In this document: piece by piece, positions 52,001 through 60,151 of the stretch | Layout of the letters: each line of letters begins with the position of its first letter | Numbering within the stretch: position 1 is the stretch's first letter | Origin: Crassaminicella thermophila | Lineage (GTDB): Bacteria; Bacillota; Clostridia; Peptostreptococcales; Thermotaleaceae | Assembly (NCBI RefSeq): GCF_008152325.1 | Contig: NZ_CP042243.1 | Coordinates: 687,026-751,025 of the forward strand | DNA length: 64,000 nucleotides | Direction: 5' to 3' | Translations under genes and position numbers: made by a program | Notes under the pieces: model-generated | Databases searched by the model: none | What the model was told of the DNA's origin: nothing | The model's input: only the letters and a program-made list of their open reading frames with translations

Positions 52001-52011
52001 ATGTAGTACAA
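52001..52011 (+). promoter_or_regulatory. FadR-type GntR operator 2
   Basis: ATGTAGTACAA, immediately downstream of a TATAGT -10 candidate and 104 bases before dctQ. The following bases ACAACCCAACAG resemble ACAACTGAACAG at the third site. A repressor there would block transcription start. Confidence 0.55.
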
Positions 52012-52115
52012 CCCAACAGCACCAATTTTAAACAGTACTAAATTGTTTATGCATAAACAGACTATTAATCACTAGTGAGAAAAAAGAAGTTCAAAACAAT
52101 AAAGGGGGAAGATAG

Positions 52116-52631
52116 ATGGGCAAATTTTTTGAAATATTAGGTAAAATTCAAGAAAAAATCCTTATGTTTTTAACTATTTTAATTCCTTTGCTAGTTACTT
52201 TTCAAGTAATCCTAAGATATGTCTTACATGCTCCTCTTATGGGAATAGAAGAACTAATGCTCTTCCCTATAATCTGGCTTTATATGTTAGGTGGGGCAAG
52301 TGCATCAAGAGCAAGAAATCATATTGAATGTGGAATATTAACCCTATATATTAAAAAAGAAAAAAGTATGGCTATTTTTAAAGTAGTTAAAACAGCAATA
52401 TCATTAATGATTAGTATTTGGTTAACTTACTGGGCTTATTGGTTCTTTACTTATTCTCTTAAAATGTGGAAAGTAAGTGATCTTCTCTATATTCCTATGT
52501 TTTTCGGAGAAAGTTCAATATTTATTGGTTTGACATTAATGACTATGTATTCAGCAATTGAACTATACGATATGATAAAAAATCTTTTAAACATTTCAAA
52601 AAGCATTAAGGAAGGAGGAGTAAAATGTTAA
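52116..52631 (+). CDS. TRAP transporter small permease (DctQ)
   Basis: About 171 residues and four membrane helices (IQEKILMFLTILIPLLVTFQV; LMLFPIIWLYMLGG; VVKTAISLMISIWLTYWAYW; FIGLTLMTMYSAI). The Glu/Arg-rich loop ASRARNHIECGIL between helices 2 and 3 is typical of DctQ. With DctM and DctP it forms a Na+-dependent TRAP transporter for carboxylates or related solutes. AAAGGGGGAAG is the ribosome site. Its end overlaps the large permease gene by 7 bases. Confidence 0.93.
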   Translation: MGKFFEILGKIQEKILMFLTILIPLLVTFQVILRYVLHAPLMGIEELMLFPIIWLYMLGGASASRARNHIECGILTLYIKKEKSMAIFKVVKTAISLMISIWLTYWAYWFFTYSLKMWKVSDLLYIPMFFGESSIFIGLTLMTMYSAIELYDMIKNLLNISKSIKEGGVKC

Positions 52632-53935
52632 CCATTGTTGCTCTTGATGTTATTTTACTTGTAGTTTTATTGATGTTAAGCATTCCATTACCTTATTGTT
52701 TTGGAGGAGCTTTAGCTTTCATGGCTATATTTGGCGGTGCTTCTATGAAAAGTATGATGCTTTGGGGTTTTAATCAGATGATAAGCCCTATTTTGGTAGC
52801 AAGTCCACTTTTTATACTTGCTGGAACAATTATGGGAAGCTGTGGTATAGCTAAGCACTTACTAAATTTTGCAGATATTTTTGTTGGAAAAATTAAAGGT
52901 GGAATAGGCGTTGTTGCTGTTGTTACTTGTGCAATAATTGGAGCAATATCAGGAAGTGGTTTTACAGGAGTTGCTGCAACTGGTCCTATTTTGATTCCAA
53001 GAATGGTAGAACAAGGGTATCCTAGAGGATATGCTACAGCACTTGTTACGGTATCATCTGTACTTGGTTTATTGATTCCCCCAAGTGTAATAATGATATT
53101 TTATGGATGGGTTACGGATACTTCTATTTTAGCAGCCTTTCTATCAACTGTAGGTCCTGGGGTATTAATAGTTATAACCTTTTCAATAATTAACTTAATT
53201 TGGGCACATAAGTTTCCTAACGTTTCTTTAGGAGAAATAGCAACAACAGCAGAAATAGATTTAAAACAAAGAAATATGAAAAGAATCATTAGAGCTATAC
53301 CTGCTTTATCTCTTCCTGTTATTATCCTAGGTGGTATTTATGGAGGGATTTTTACACCAACAGAAGCAGCAGCTGTTGCAGGGGTAGTATCTGTACCAAT
53401 TGGATTTTGGGTTTATAAGGAATTAAAGAAAGAAAAATTTGTATCAATTGTTAATGAATCAGCAGTCTCTATCGGTGCAATTATGACAATGATTATATTT
53501 ACACTTATGTTAAGCCAGACATATGTACTTTTAAGAGTACCACAAGCCCTTATTGAAATATTATTTAATGTTACAACAAATAAGGTTATTTTATTAATAA
53601 TTATTAATATTTTCCTATTCCTTGTTGGAATGATTGTAAACGATATCACAGGTATGATTCTTGTTGCTCCTTTATTACTTCCATTAGTTACAGAATTAGG
53701 GATTAGTCCAGTACACTTTGCTGCAATAATGGGAGTAAACCTAGCAATGGGTGGTGTTACACCTCCGTATGCAAGTATTTTATATTTAGGTATGAGAATA
53801 GGTAAATGTGAGTTTAGTGAGATATTAAAGCCAACAATGGTATTCCTTTTATTAGGATATGTTCCTATTGTAATATTGACAACATTTTGGCCATCACTTT
53901 CATTATTCTTGCCTAGATTATTTGGGCTAGCATAA
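52625..53935 (+). CDS. TRAP transporter large permease (DctM)
   Basis: About 436 residues with some 12 membrane helices. Conserved DctM motifs: SPLFILAGTIMGSCGIAKHLLNFAD, AIIGAISGSGFTGVAATGPILIPRM, GYATALVTVSSVLGLLIPPSVIMIFYGW, FTPTEAAAVAGV and the C-terminal GVNLAMGGVTPPYASILYLGMRI. It transports the solute delivered by DctP using a sodium gradient. It overlaps dctQ and is followed by the binding protein. Confidence 0.96.
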   Translation: MLTIVALDVILLVVLLMLSIPLPYCFGGALAFMAIFGGASMKSMMLWGFNQMISPILVASPLFILAGTIMGSCGIAKHLLNFADIFVGKIKGGIGVVAVVTCAIIGAISGSGFTGVAATGPILIPRMVEQGYPRGYATALVTVSSVLGLLIPPSVIMIFYGWVTDTSILAAFLSTVGPGVLIVITFSIINLIWAHKFPNVSLGEIATTAEIDLKQRNMKRIIRAIPALSLPVIILGGIYGGIFTPTEAAAVAGVVSVPIGFWVYKELKKEKFVSIVNESAVSIGAIMTMIIFTLMLSQTYVLLRVPQALIEILFNVTTNKVILLIIINIFLFLVGMIVNDITGMILVAPLLLPLVTELGISPVHFAAIMGVNLAMGGVTPPYASILYLGMRIGKCEFSEILKPTMVFLLLGYVPIVILTTFWPSLSLFLPRLFGLA

Positions 53936-53966
53936 AAATAAAAAAGGATTAGGGGGAATTAAAAAA

Positions 53967-54995
53967 ATGAAGAAATTTGCAAAATTGAGTATTATATGTA
54001 TTTTGATTTTTTCATTAACTATTGGAATGACTGCTTGTGGATCATCAAAAACAGCGAGCAATGAAAGTGGAGTTAAAGAAAGAACCTGGAAAATAGGACA
54101 CGTTAGACCAGAAGGAACTTCAACAGATTTGGATGTAAAAGCTTTTGCTGAAGAAGTGAATAAAAACTCAGGTGGTAAAATTAAGATAGATGTATATGCA
54201 GCAAGTCAGCTTGGAGATTATACAGTTGTTCAAGAGCGTGTTGGTGTAGGAGATGTTGAGATGCAATTAGCACCAGCTGGAACAAGTATAAATAAGGCAA
54301 TGGGTATTGCAAGTGCTCCTTATATTTGTAAAACATGGGATGATGTTAAAAGAGTATTTGCCCGTGATGGAAAGTTAATGACAAATATAGATAAAATGTT
54401 TGCTGATCAAAATATTAAGCTTTTAGCGGCTTACCCTAAATATTTTGGTGGTATTGCACTAGCAAAAGAACCAAAAGATCCTAAGAATGTTAATGTATCA
54501 AAAGATGTTAAAATAAGAGTTCCTAGTATGAAAGCATATGAAAAAACGGCAGAAGCATTAGGATATATTGCGACCCCAATAGCTTATTCAGAAGCTTTTA
54601 CAGCAATGCAAACAGGTATTGTTGATGGAATTATTGGTTCAGGAGCGGAAGGATATTATTCAAGTTTTAGAGATTTAACAAAATACTATTTACCAGTTAA
54701 TGATCATTTTGAAATGTGGTTTTTATATTTAAGCATGGATGTTTGGAATGACCTTTCAGACGAAGAAAAGAAAATTGTTATGGATGCTGCTCTAAAAATG
54801 GAAGAAAACAGATATGCACAAGCAGAAGCAGAGGAAAAAGAATTTATTGAAAAATTGAAGGAACATGGGGTTACCATAATAGAATTTAGCAAAGAAGAAA
54901 TTGATGCGATTGCTAATAAAGTAAAAGAAGAAGTATGGCCTAAAATTAAAGATGAGTATGGTGCAGAATTCTTTGACAGTGTTACAAAAGAATAA
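53967..54995 (+). CDS. TRAP transporter solute-binding lipoprotein (DctP)
   Basis: About 342 residues. Lipoprotein signal with lipobox MTACG (Cys at about residue 25), then a DctP domain: KIGHVRPEGTSTDLDVKAFAEEV, GGKIKIDVYAASQLGDYTVVQERVGVGD, KIRVPSMKAYEKTAEALG, PIAYSEAFTAMQTGIVDG. The Arg in KIRVPS is the one that normally binds a substrate carboxylate. In this island the ligand may be an opine or an acidic amino acid derivative. GGGGGAATT is the ribosome site. Terminator follows. Confidence 0.95.
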   Translation: MKKFAKLSIICILIFSLTIGMTACGSSKTASNESGVKERTWKIGHVRPEGTSTDLDVKAFAEEVNKNSGGKIKIDVYAASQLGDYTVVQERVGVGDVEMQLAPAGTSINKAMGIASAPYICKTWDDVKRVFARDGKLMTNIDKMFADQNIKLLAAYPKYFGGIALAKEPKDPKNVNVSKDVKIRVPSMKAYEKTAEALGYIATPIAYSEAFTAMQTGIVDGIIGSGAEGYYSSFRDLTKYYLPVNDHFEMWFLYLSMDVWNDLSDEEKKIVMDAALKMEENRYAQAEAEEKEFIEKLKEHGVTIIEFSKEEIDAIANKVKEEVWPKIKDEYGAEFFDSVTKE

Positions 54996-55005
54996 GAATG
55001 AATTT

Positions 55006-55036
55006 ACCCACGATTTTTTATCGTGGGTTTTTTTAA
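55006..55036 (+). terminator. Terminator after the TRAP operon
   Basis: ACCCACGA (55006-55013) pairs with TCGTGGGT (55021-55028), followed by seven or more T. Confidence 0.9.
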
Positions 55037-55115
55037 CAATAAAATAACAATACCCCTTTTAAAATATAATTAATTATAGTATATTTAAACAAAGAGAATA
55101 TTAGGAGGGGCACTT

Positions 55116-55826
55116 ATGATAAAACCGGCTAAGAAGAGAAATTTGTATGAGGAAATTTCCAGTCAAATCATTAAGATGATTTATGAAGGAAACTGGAAGC
55201 CAGGGGATAAAATACCAGGAGAGGTTGAATTGTCAAAAAGCTTTGAGGTAAGCAGAAATTCAATAAGAGAATCAATAAAAGCATTAGAACTAGTTGGCAT
55301 ATTAGAATCTAAAACTGGCATAGGGACTTTTGTATCTGAGCAGGCAATGATTAATATTAATAATATGCATCTAGCATCTTTAATTGAATCAAAAAGCTCT
55401 ATTTTAGAGCTAATGGAAGCTAGACTTATTATAGAACCGGGACTAGCATATCTTGCGACAAAACATGCCACAGAAGAAGATATAAAAGCACTTGAAGAAA
55501 TTATAATCAAACACGATAATGCTTTAAAAAATAAGAATTATACATTTGATATGGGATTTGAATTTCACAGATATTTATTTAAAATGGCAAACAATAAAAT
55601 ATTAAATAATTTATTAGACAGTATAACAGAAAATCTAATTGCTACAAGAGGAGAATTATATCTAAAACATTTAAACGAACATATTCTTGAATATGAGTTG
55701 AGTGAACATAAAGAAATATTAGCATATATTAAAAATAAAGATGCAATTTCAGCTCAAAATACAATGTGGGAACATATTGAAAGTTCATTATGCGTTTTAG
55801 AGGAAAGTATGAAAGAAGTTGAATAA
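55116..55826 (+). CDS. GntR-family transcription regulator, FadR subfamily
   Basis: About 236 residues. N-terminal winged helix (residues 8-78: LYEEISSQIIKMIYEGNWKPGDKIPGEVELSKSFEVSRNSIRESIKALELVGILES split across the HTH and GIGTFV wing), and a helical FCD ligand domain (LMEARLIIEPGLAYLATKHAT; FEFHRYLFKMANN; LSEHKEILAYI) with the Asp/His metal ligands of FadR-type proteins. It lies between the TRAP genes and the second dehydrogenase, so it is the likely local regulator; three matching operators are found around it. Confidence 0.92.
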   Translation: MIKPAKKRNLYEEISSQIIKMIYEGNWKPGDKIPGEVELSKSFEVSRNSIRESIKALELVGILESKTGIGTFVSEQAMININNMHLASLIESKSSILELMEARLIIEPGLAYLATKHATEEDIKALEEIIIKHDNALKNKNYTFDMGFEFHRYLFKMANNKILNNLLDSITENLIATRGELYLKHLNEHILEYELSEHKEILAYIKNKDAISAQNTMWEHIESSLCVLEESMKEVE

Positions 55827-55832
55827 GTATAA

Positions 55833-55860
55833 AGGGCATAAAAATGGCCCTGTTTTTTTA
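55833..55860 (+). terminator. Terminator after the gntR gene
   Basis: AGGGC (55833-55837) pairs with GCCCT (55847-55851) (extendable by one pair with a bulge), followed by GTTTTTTT. Confidence 0.75.
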
Positions 55861-55986
55861 TGGGGTTATATACTGTTCTAGAAAATATATATTTAAATGT
55901 TGTGTAGAAAGACTTTAATAAAGTAGCTTTCTATTTTTTTTTGCAAAAAAACAATTTAAAAAATACTGAAAATTTCAAAAACCCTA

Positions 55987-56015
55987 TTGAAAAAATATCA
56001 TATGAGTGATAGTAT
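55987..56015 (+). promoter_or_regulatory. Promoter of opine dehydrogenase 2
   Basis: TTGAAA (55987-55992), 17-base spacer, TAGTAT (56010-56015). The operator at 56018-56028 begins just downstream, over the expected transcription start. Confidence 0.5.
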
Positions 56016-56017
56016 TA

Positions 56018-56028
56018 TTGTAGGACAA
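56018..56028 (+). promoter_or_regulatory. FadR-type GntR operator 3
   Basis: TTGTAGGACAA, a TTGT-N3-ACAA palindrome, 42 bases before the dehydrogenase 2 start and straddling the predicted start of transcription. It is the best of the three operator matches. Confidence 0.6.
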
Positions 56029-56070
56029 CTGAACAGTATTACAATAATATAATGATAGGGGGAGAATCAA

Positions 56071-57192
56071 ATGAAAGATCAAATAAAGTATGCGATATTA
56101 GGGTGTGGAAATGGAGCAAAAGCTTTAGCTGCTCAAATTGCGTCAAAAGGACATTCTGTTAATATTTTTGAAGCATTAGAACCAACGGAAGTTTTTTTAA
56201 AACTTCAAGAGGAAAAAGTGTTATATGTAAAAGGGGATATTTGTTGTGAAGGAAAATTAAATTGTGTTACAACGAATATAGAAGAGGCTGTTTCAGATAG
56301 AGATGTTATTATTGTTGTTGTTCCAGCTTTTGCACATGAAGCTATGTTTAAATTGTTAATTCCTTATTTAAATGATGGCCAAAAGATTGTGATTATGCCT
56401 GGTAATTATGGAACTTTTATGTTGAAGAAAATGATGGCTGAATATGGTGTAAGCAAGGATATATCCATTACAGAAGTTGCTTCATTAGCTTATGCGTGTA
56501 GAGCTACTGAATACAATACTGTAACAGTTTATAAGCAAAAGCGTAAATTAAAATTAGCAACTTGTCCGGTAGAGAAAAATGCAGAGATATTAGAAATTAT
56601 GAATGAAATTGCAGATATATATATACCCGCTGACAATGTATTAGAGGTTAGTTTAGATAACTTTAATGCAATTCTTCATCCATTACCTGTATTATTAAAT
56701 GTTGCAGGGATTGAAAAAAATTCAGAGAGATTTAGACACTATATTGATGGAGTGAGTCCTTTAGTATCAAAAAAAATGCATGAAATGGATGAAGAAAGAA
56801 TGGAAATAGGGAAAAAATACAATTTAAATCTTATGACAACCCTAGATCAAGAAAAAATGTACTATGGTGAGAATGATTGTGAAACCCTATATGAATATTT
56901 TAATAGTGATGAAAGTCCATACAAGGATATATATGGACAGAGTGTTTTCGGTAGATACATAACAGAAGACCTTCCTTATTTATTAGTTCCAGCAAAACAG
57001 TTAGGAGAAAAAGCAGGGGTAAAAACAGAACTTCTTAGTATGTGTATAAACATAGCATCTAAGTTACATGATAAGGATTATATAAAAGAGGGCTATAATT
57101 TAGAAAGATTAGGGATTGCAGAAATGTCAAAGGATGAAATAATCCAATATGCAAGTAAACTAGAAAAAGTAGCAGAGGCGTCTGCAATATAA
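56071..57192 (+). CDS. Octopine/nopaline (opine) dehydrogenase family protein 2
   Basis: About 373 residues, second opine dehydrogenase family enzyme of the island. Rossmann start AILGCGNGAKALAAQIASKGH, VVPAFAHEAMFKLLIPYL, AYACRATEYNTVTVY, and the catalytic region NFNAILHPLPVLLNVAGIE with the family His, then YITEDLPYLLVPAKQLGEKAG. It is clearly a diverged paralogue of the enzyme at 50487, so the two probably act on different substrates or directions rather than being copies. AGGGGGAG is 7 bases before the ATG. Predicted control by the GntR regulator through the operator upstream. Confidence 0.87.
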   Translation: MKDQIKYAILGCGNGAKALAAQIASKGHSVNIFEALEPTEVFLKLQEEKVLYVKGDICCEGKLNCVTTNIEEAVSDRDVIIVVVPAFAHEAMFKLLIPYLNDGQKIVIMPGNYGTFMLKKMMAEYGVSKDISITEVASLAYACRATEYNTVTVYKQKRKLKLATCPVEKNAEILEIMNEIADIYIPADNVLEVSLDNFNAILHPLPVLLNVAGIEKNSERFRHYIDGVSPLVSKKMHEMDEERMEIGKKYNLNLMTTLDQEKMYYGENDCETLYEYFNSDESPYKDIYGQSVFGRYITEDLPYLLVPAKQLGEKAGVKTELLSMCINIASKLHDKDYIKEGYNLERLGIAEMSKDEIIQYASKLEKVAEASAI

Positions 57193-57210
57193 TAGAATAA
57201 AAGCTTAAAG

Positions 57211-57253
57211 ATAAGGAATTTTCGGATTAAAAGTCTGAAAATTCCTTATTTTG
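57211..57253 (+). terminator. Terminator after opine dehydrogenase 2
   Basis: ATAAGGAATTTTCGGA (57211-57226) pairs with TCTGAAAATTCCTTAT (57234-57249), 16 bp with a G-T pair, then TTTG. Confidence 0.8.
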
Positions 57254-57286
57254 TGCAAATGGCTTCAGTATATTTTACAATTAAGG

Positions 57287-57314
57287 TTGAAATTTCCAGT
57301 AGATATGATAATAT
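57287..57314 (+). promoter_or_regulatory. Candidate promoter of the atoE-type gene
   Basis: TTGAAA (57287-57292), 16-base spacer, TAATAT (57309-57314). It is 62 bases before the start codon. Confidence 0.4.
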
Positions 57315-57331
57315 AGGAATGGGTAGAGGGT

Positions 57332-57350
57332 AATGTATATTGAATACATT
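57332..57350. promoter_or_regulatory. Inverted repeat before the permease gene
   Basis: AATGTAT (57332-57338) and ATACATT (57344-57350), 7 bp arms around 5 bases, just upstream of the ribosome site. It does not match the GntR operators, so a different regulator may bind it. Confidence 0.4.
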
Positions 57351-57376
57351 AAAATTATTTTTAGGAGGGGTTGGAA

Positions 57377-58720
57377 ATGTTTAAACGTATTACAAAAGCA
57401 TGTGTTAGCCTTGTTCAAAAGTATTTACCAGACCCATTTTTATTTGCAGTTATCTTAACTTTATTAGTTTTTATTTTGGGAATTGTTACTACTGGACAAG
57501 GGCCAATGGCAATGATTAACCATTGGAGTAATGGTTTTTGGAAATTATTAGCATTCTCTATGCAAATGGCTCTTGTATTGGTTACTGGTCATACATTGGC
57601 AAATGCCCCAATTATTAAAAAAGGACTTAATAATCTAGCGAAAATTGCTAAAACACCAACTCAGGCAATACTTGCAGTTACTTTTATCTCAACTATTGCA
57701 TGCTGGATTAACTGGGGATTTGGATTGGTAGTAGGTGCTCTTTATGCTAGACAATTAGCAAAAGAAGTAAAAGGTGTAGACTATAGACTTTTGATTGCTT
57801 CTGCTTATTCAGGATTTTTAGTATGGCATTCAGGAATTTCAGGATCTATTCCTCTTAAATTAGCTACTGCAGGAGATGACTTAGTAAAAGCAACAAATGG
57901 AGCTGTTGTAGATGCAATATCTACCAATGCTACAATATTTTCAACATTTAACTTAGTTATATTTGGAATAATATTATTTACAATGCCATTTTTAAATAAA
58001 GCAATGCATCCAAAAGCAGGTGAAGCAGTAACTATTGATCCTAAATTATTAGAAGAAGAGGCAGCTACAAAGGTGGAAGAATTAACTCCTGCTGATAAAA
58101 TGGAAAATAGTCCAATACTTTCTATGCTTATTGGTGCAATGGGACTTGTATTCGTTGTTTACTACTTTAAAAATAACGGATTTAAACTGAACCTAAATAT
58201 TGTTAACTTTATGTTCTTATTTACAGGTATTATTCTTCATGGAAATCCTAAAAGATTCCTTAATGCTATAAATGCTGCAGCAAAAGGAACAGCAGGAATT
58301 ATTCTACAATTTCCGTTTTATGCAGGAATCATGGGGATGATGACAGGTGCAAATGAAGTAGGTGTTTCTTTTGCAGGAGTAATTTCTGAATGGTTTGTAA
58401 ACATTTCTACTGCTACAACATTCCCTTTATTTACATTCTTAAGTGCAGGAATTGTTAACTTTTTTGTTCCATCAGGAGGAGGACAGTGGGCGGTTCAAGC
58501 TCCTATTATGATGCCAGCTGGGAAAGCTTTAGGTGTTTCTGCTGCAAAAACAGGAATGGCTATTGCATGGGGAGATGCTTGGACTAATATGATCCAACCA
58601 TTCTGGGCATTACCAGCACTAGGGATAGCAGGACTTGGTGCAAGAGATATTATGGGATTTTGTATTATTGATTTAATTTATTCTGGGGTTATTATCGCAT
58701 TAGGTTTAATGTTTTTATAA
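57377..58720 (+). CDS. AtoE-type short-chain fatty acid transporter
   Basis: About 447 residues with some 11 membrane helices, in the family of E. coli AtoE (TIGR00366). Motifs: VQKYLPDPFLFAVILTLLVF at the start, LVTGHTLANAPIIKKGLNNLA, INWGFGLVVGALYARQL, WHSGISGSIPLKLA, FFVPSGGGQWAVQAPIMMPA and GDAWTNMIQPFWALP. ATG 57377 lies 6 bases after AGGAGGGG, so it is preferred over TTG 57371. The CoA-transferase genes follow, as in the ato operon: it imports or exports a short-chain acid that the transferase activates. Confidence 0.9.
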   Translation: MFKRITKACVSLVQKYLPDPFLFAVILTLLVFILGIVTTGQGPMAMINHWSNGFWKLLAFSMQMALVLVTGHTLANAPIIKKGLNNLAKIAKTPTQAILAVTFISTIACWINWGFGLVVGALYARQLAKEVKGVDYRLLIASAYSGFLVWHSGISGSIPLKLATAGDDLVKATNGAVVDAISTNATIFSTFNLVIFGIILFTMPFLNKAMHPKAGEAVTIDPKLLEEEAATKVEELTPADKMENSPILSMLIGAMGLVFVVYYFKNNGFKLNLNIVNFMFLFTGIILHGNPKRFLNAINAAAKGTAGIILQFPFYAGIMGMMTGANEVGVSFAGVISEWFVNISTATTFPLFTFLSAGIVNFFVPSGGGQWAVQAPIMMPAGKALGVSAAKTGMAIAWGDAWTNMIQPFWALPALGIAGLGARDIMGFCIIDLIYSGVIIALGLMFL

Positions 58721-58747
58721 AAAATTTTATATATGGGGGTGTGGGTT

Positions 58748-59398
58748 GTGAAAAATAAGGTAATATCAATTGAAGAAGCTATAAGCTACATAAAAGAAGG
58801 TATGAGCATTATGATTGGTGGATTTATGGCTTGTGGGACACCAGAAAAATTGATGGATGCATTAGTTAAAAAAGGTGTAGGTAGTTTAACTATTATTGGA
58901 AATGATGCAGGTTGGCCGGATAAAGGAATTGGAAAACTAATTACCAATAAGCAAGTAAAAAAAATAATTGCTTCTCATGTAGGATTAAATCCTGAGGTAG
59001 GAAAACAAATGAATAGCGGTGAATTAGAAGCAGAATTAGTTCCTCAAGGAACATTAGCAGAAAGAATTCGAGCAGGTGGTAATGGACTAGGTGGAATCTT
59101 AACACCAACAGGGGTTGGAACAATAGTTGAAGAAGGAAAGCAAAAAATTGAAGTAGATGGAAAAATTTACTTATTAGAAAAGCCATTAAAAGCAGATGTC
59201 GCTTTAGTAGGTGCATCTATTGCAGATAAACAAGGAAACTTATACTTTAACAAAGCAACGAGAAACTTTAATCCATTAATTGCTACTGCTGCTGATTTGG
59301 TTATTGTAGGAGCAGAAAAAATTGTTGAAGTTGGAGAAATAGATCCAAATAATGTTATGACACCTGGACTTTTTGTAGATTATATTGTGGAGGTGTAG
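58748..59398 (+). CDS. CoA-transferase alpha subunit (AtoD type)
   Basis: About 216 residues, subunit A of a class I 3-oxoacid/short-chain acyl CoA-transferase. Motifs: KVISIEEAISYIKEGMSIMIGGFMACGTPEKLMDAL, IASHVGLNPEVGKQMNSGELEAEL, PQGTLAERIRAGGNGLGGILTPTGVGT and DVALVGASIADKQGNLYF. GTG 58748 is favoured because it opens directly on the conserved domain and GGGGGTG lies 7-12 bases upstream; ATG 58733 would sit before that site. The beta subunit follows after 3 bases. Confidence 0.93.
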   Translation: MKNKVISIEEAISYIKEGMSIMIGGFMACGTPEKLMDALVKKGVGSLTIIGNDAGWPDKGIGKLITNKQVKKIIASHVGLNPEVGKQMNSGELEAELVPQGTLAERIRAGGNGLGGILTPTGVGTIVEEGKQKIEVDGKIYLLEKPLKADVALVGASIADKQGNLYFNKATRNFNPLIATAADLVIVGAEKIVEVGEIDPNNVMTPGLFVDYIVEV

Positions 59399-59401
59399 GA
59401 T

Positions 59402-60052
59402 ATGAATGTAAAGGAATTGATAGCAAGAAGGGTTTCAAAAGAGCTAAAGGATGGGGACGTAGTAAACTTAGGAATTGGATTACCGACAATGGTAGCAAAC
59501 TATATTCCAAAGGATTTAGATATTACTTTTCAATCTGAGAATGGATTTGTTGGATTAGGACCAGCACCAGAAGAAGGAAAAGAAGATAAAGATCTTGTAA
59601 ATGCAGGGGGACAGCCTGTAACAACAGTAGATGGAGCAGCTTTCTTTGATAGTGCTACTTCATTTGGAATAATAAGAGGAGGACATGTAGATGTTACTGT
59701 TCTTGGAGCTCTTCAAGTAGATGAAAAAGGAAATCTTGCGAACTGGATGGTTCCAGGAAAAATGGTACCAGGTATGGGTGGTGCTATGGATTTAGTTGTT
59801 GGAGCAAAAAAAGTAATCATTGCTATGACTCATACAGCAAAAGGAAAAGCAAAAATTTTAAAAGAATGTACCCTTCCGCTTACTGCTAAGGGTCAAGTAA
59901 ATATGATCGTTACGGAAATGGGTGTAATAGAGGTTACCGAAAAAGGGTTACTTCTTACGGAACTAAATCCAGAATATACAATAGAAGATGTAAAGAAAGC
60001 TACAGAAGCAGAATTGATGATTGCTAATAATTTAAAGAAAATGGAAGTTTAA
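59402..60052 (+). CDS. CoA-transferase beta subunit (AtoA type)
   Basis: About 216 residues. The catalytic Glu is Glu46 in [12 protein letters not shown], the class I CoA-transferase signature; [14 protein letters not shown] precedes and [18 protein letters not shown] and [23 protein letters not shown] follow, as in AtoA. With the alpha subunit it transfers CoA from acetyl- or butyryl-CoA to a short-chain 2-oxo, 3-oxo or simple acid; the exact acid is unknown. Terminator directly after the stop. Confidence 0.94.
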   Translation: MNVKELIARRVSKELKDGDVVNLGIGLPTMVANYIPKDLDITFQSENGFVGLGPAPEEGKEDKDLVNAGGQPVTTVDGAAFFDSATSFGIIRGGHVDVTVLGALQVDEKGNLANWMVPGKMVPGMGGAMDLVVGAKKVIIAMTHTAKGKAKILKECTLPLTAKGQVNMIVTEMGVIEVTEKGLLLTELNPEYTIEDVKKATEAELMIANNLKKMEV

Positions 60053-60078
60053 AGGAGCCTTTTAGGCTCCTTTTTTTG
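60051..60078 (+). terminator. Terminator after the CoA-transferase genes
   Basis: AAAGGAGCCT (60051-60060) pairs with AGGCTCCTTT (60064-60073) around TTT, followed by further T; overlaps the stop codon. Confidence 0.9.
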
Positions 60079-60151
60079 ATAAAAATATGTCTTTGAGTGC
60101 GATAAAAGTGCTAAAATAAATAATAGATGTTAAAAAAATAGGAGGGCATTT

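Larger units (their letters stand above)
51588..52115. other. Divergent 528-base control region (opine dehydrogenase / TRAP operon)
   Basis: A/T-rich, no gene. It holds an operator next to each flanking gene (51633-51643 and 52001-52011). A perfect extended -10, TGTTATAAT, is at 51806-51814, ~300 bases before dctQ, which would give a long leader or a small RNA. TATAGT at 51993-51998, right before the second operator, is another -10 candidate. Confidence 0.55.
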
